Origin: Bacteroidota bacterium
GTDB taxonomy: Bacteria > Bacteroidota > Bacteroidia > Chitinophagales > Chitinophagaceae
Assembly (NCBI GenBank): GCA_005884665.1
Contig: VBAT01000061.1
Location: forward strand, 37,440-70,477
Length of the DNA stretch: 33,038 nucleotides
Direction of reading: 5' to 3'
Position numbers and translations under genes: made by a program. Positions 31,181 through 33,038 of the stretch are shown piece after piece. The notes beneath the pieces were generated by a model, which was given only the letters and a program-made list of their open reading frames with translations, made no database searches and was not told where the DNA came from. The number at the start of each line of letters is the position of its first letter. Positions within the stretch are counted from its first letter, which is position 1.

Positions 31181-32338
31181 ATGCCTCATTATCATAAATT
31201 AGGAGCTTTTCCTCACAAACGTCATACACAATTTCGCCGACCTGACGGTGAATTATATTCAGAACAATTATTTTCTACTGAGGGCTTTTCAAATGATTAT
31301 TCGCTGATGTATCATGTCTATCCGCCCACACAGATTATCAAAACCGAACCGCAGATAAGTGTAGCGCCTTCAATAGCCGAAGAAAAAATGTTAAAGCACC
31401 GCAGCTTTGAGGGGTTTAACATTAAACCCGAGAAAGATTTTTTGCAGAGCCGTAAGCCGGTTCTTGTCAACAACGATTGCCATATCGTGCTGGCGTCTCC
31501 ACAGGAAAGCATGAAGGATTATTTTTATAAAAATACAGATGCTGATGAGTTGATCTTTGTTCATGAAGGAAAAGGAATATTGCGAACTATGTATGGTGAA
31601 TTACCATTCGGTTATGGCGATTATTTAATTATTCCAAGAGGCACTAGTTATCAAATAGAATTCAGCGATGCAAATAACAGGTTATTTATCGTTGAATCAT
31701 TTAGTCCTATCCGGTTTCCGAAAAAATATTTAAGCAAGTTTGGGCAATTGTTAGAGCATTCACCTTATTGTGAAAGAGATATCCGGCCACCGCAAAATTT
31801 GCCGAGCTATGATGAAAAAGGAGATTTTTTAATAAAGGCAAAAAAGAAAGGGATGTTGTATGGATTACATTATGGTACTCATCCGTTTGATATTGTCGGC
31901 TGGGATGGCTATTGCTATCCATTCGCTTTTTCCATTCATGATTTTGAACCGATCACCGGGCGGGTACATCAGCCACCTCCTGTTCATCAAACATTTGAAG
32001 CAAATAATTTTGTTGTTTGTTCTTTTTGTCCAAGATTATTTGATTATCATCCGCAAGCCGTTCCGGCTCCATATAACCATAGCAATATTGATAGTGATGA
32101 AGTGATCTATTATGTCGATGGTGATTTTATGAGCCGTAAAAATGTAACAAGAGGAATGATCACTTTGCATCCGGCAGGCATTCCACATGGGCCGCATCCG
32201 GGTGCAGTTGAAAAAAGTATTGGTGCAAAAGAAACAAAAGAATTAGCGGTGATGGTGGACACATTTCATCCGTTAATGTTGACCAAAGAAGCCTTAGAGA
32301 TAGAAAACCAGGATTATGTTATGTCCTGGGCAGAGTAA
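31181..32338 (+). CDS. hmgA: Homogentisate 1,2-dioxygenase
   Basis: This is a 385-residue non-heme iron dioxygenase that opens the ring of homogentisate in tyrosine and phenylalanine breakdown. The cupin core is recognisable: ELIFVHEGKGILRTMYGELP and YGDYLIIPRGTSYQIEF in the N-terminal part, then YNHSNIDSDEVIYYVDGDFM and ITLHPAGIPHGPHPGAVEKS with the iron ligands (His/Glu/His). The length suits the shorter bacterial form. No other tyrosine-catabolic gene is in the window, although an aldo/keto reductase follows after 77 bases. The gene is noticeably more AT-rich in codon choice than most neighbours. Confidence 0.94.
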   Translation: MPHYHKLGAFPHKRHTQFRRPDGELYSEQLFSTEGFSNDYSLMYHVYPPTQIIKTEPQISVAPSIAEEKMLKHRSFEGFNIKPEKDFLQSRKPVLVNNDCHIVLASPQESMKDYFYKNTDADELIFVHEGKGILRTMYGELPFGYGDYLIIPRGTSYQIEFSDANNRLFIVESFSPIRFPKKYLSKFGQLLEHSPYCERDIRPPQNLPSYDEKGDFLIKAKKKGMLYGLHYGTHPFDIVGWDGYCYPFAFSIHDFEPITGRVHQPPPVHQTFEANNFVVCSFCPRLFDYHPQAVPAPYNHSNIDSDEVIYYVDGDFMSRKNVTRGMITLHPAGIPHGPHPGAVEKSIGAKETKELAVMVDTFHPLMLTKEALEIENQDYVMSWAE

Positions 32339-32389
32339 AAGTCAAATTGGTCATATAAGTCAATTAGTCCAATTTATTTACTATGCAAT

Positions 32390-32397
32390 TATATTTG
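32390..32397 (+). promoter_or_regulatory. Possible -7 box of the aldo/keto reductase gene
   Basis: TATATTTG fits TAnnTTTG 18 bases before the ATG, but I see no TTTG at the right distance upstream. Confidence 0.3.
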
Positions 32398-32415
32398 TAT
32401 AAATAAAACAACAAT

Positions 32416-33038
32416 ATGGAATATAGAAACTTGGGCCAAACCAATTTAAAATGTTCAGTGATTACTTTCGGAGCATGGGCTATTGGAGGTTGGAGGTGGG
32501 GAGGCACGGACAGAAATGAATCAATAAAAGCAATACAAGCTGCTTATGCTGAAGGAGTAACTTCAATTGATACCGCTCCGGCATACGGACAAGGTTTGAG
32601 TGAAGAAATTGTAGCGGAAGCAATACAAGGAATTCCAAGAGATAAAATTCAAATACTAACCAAGTTTGGATTAAGATGGGATGTGAAGCAAGGAACCTTT
32701 TTCTTTAAGAGCACATCTGACGGTAAAGAAATTGAAATGTACAAACTTGCATCTAAAGAGAGCATAGTGAAAGAATGCGAAGATTCATTGCAAAGATTAA
32801 AAACCGATTATATTGACCTGTACCAGATCCATTGGCATGATGTTACTACGCCTGTTCATGATACAATGGAAGCCGTGTTACGATTAAAAGAGCAGGGTAA
32901 GATAAGGGAGATTGGTGTTTGTAATTATAATGTTGAATTGATGAAAGAAGCAGAAGAAACCGTAAAACTTGCAGCTGACCAGGTATGGTATAGCATGATA
33001 CAGCGGGATATTGAAAAAGATCTTGTTCCTTATTGTAT
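32416..33038 (+). CDS. Aldo/keto reductase (3' end cut by the window)
   Basis: The ATG at 32416 opens a frame that runs off the window after 207 codons, so the C-terminal third is missing. It is an NADPH-dependent aldo/keto reductase TIM barrel: LGQTNLKCSVITFGAWAIGG, the catalytic DTAPAYGQGLSEE (D, Y), ILTKFG (K), LKTDYIDLYQIHWHD (H), and LKEQGKIREIGVCNYN. The length so far and motif spacing match the family. The substrate cannot be told. It follows hmgA by 77 bases on the same strand and is AT-rich like hmgA, so the two may be co-inherited. Confidence 0.93.
   Translation, partial: MEYRNLGQTNLKCSVITFGAWAIGGWRWGGTDRNESIKAIQAAYAEGVTSIDTAPAYGQGLSEEIVAEAIQGIPRDKIQILTKFGLRWDVKQGTFFFKSTSDGKEIEMYKLASKESIVKECEDSLQRLKTDYIDLYQIHWHDVTTPVHDTMEAVLRLKEQGKIREIGVCNYNVELMKEAEETVKLAADQVWYSMIQRDIEKDLVPYC

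Overview
The window looks like ordinary chromosome from a member of the Bacteroidota, most likely the Chitinophagaceae. Several signs point there: two outer-membrane receptors with an N-terminal carboxypeptidase-regulatory-like domain, a secreted protein ending in a type IX secretion sorting domain, a single-RRM RNA-binding protein, PD40 propeller proteins, a half-size TauE, and candidate promoters of the TTTG / TAnnTTTG type instead of -35/-10 boxes. I see no rRNA, tRNA, phage, insertion sequence, CRISPR array or recognisable defence system.

Layout. Positions 1-5100 hold a membrane-anchored protein of unknown function, a small secreted protein, a 667-bp gene-free stretch rich in hairpins, a DsbA-like protein without its nucleophilic cysteine, an RRM protein and a T9SS cargo protein. 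Positions 5160-8711 hold a frameshifted TonB-type receptor, a low-affinity iron permease family protein and a YdeI/DUF1905 protein. Positions 8828-12890 hold a GT1 glycosyltransferase divergent from a MurC/Mpl-like ligase, a hypothetical gene and a guanine deaminase. Positions 13006-16749 hold an ECF sigma factor with a small membrane partner, an NlpC/P60 peptidase, two hypotheticals and a barrel-like outer-membrane protein. Positions 16776-18555 form a tight minus-strand operon: lipoprotein, crcB (fluoride exporter), ppa (pyrophosphatase), tauE. phoH, a PrxQ/BCP-like peroxiredoxin and a DUF5684 membrane protein follow. Positions 21106-25532 hold a second receptor broken by a 5-bp tandem duplication, rpe and a TPR lipoprotein. 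Positions 25620-33038 hold a PD40 protein, a metzincin-type lipoprotein, a four-helix membrane protein, a Tat-exported HisC-like aminotransferase, a VOC protein, a YfcE-type phosphoesterase, homogentisate dioxygenase and a truncated aldo/keto reductase.

The main structure not explained by genes is a set of degenerate short-word repeats between genes. Words include GTCGATAGT, GATGCTAGATACTGG, a TTGCTTCGCT...GCTCGCAA palindrome and heptads. They sit against stop codons, often fold into imperfect hairpins between convergent genes, and in one case appear to have entered a coding sequence (25690-25785). Both TonB-type receptors in the window are out of frame, by different kinds of mutation. I found no clear new multi-gene system. 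The best leads are the broken receptors, the captured repeat, the single-cysteine DsbA-like protein, the crcB-ppa pairing and the exported aminotransferase.
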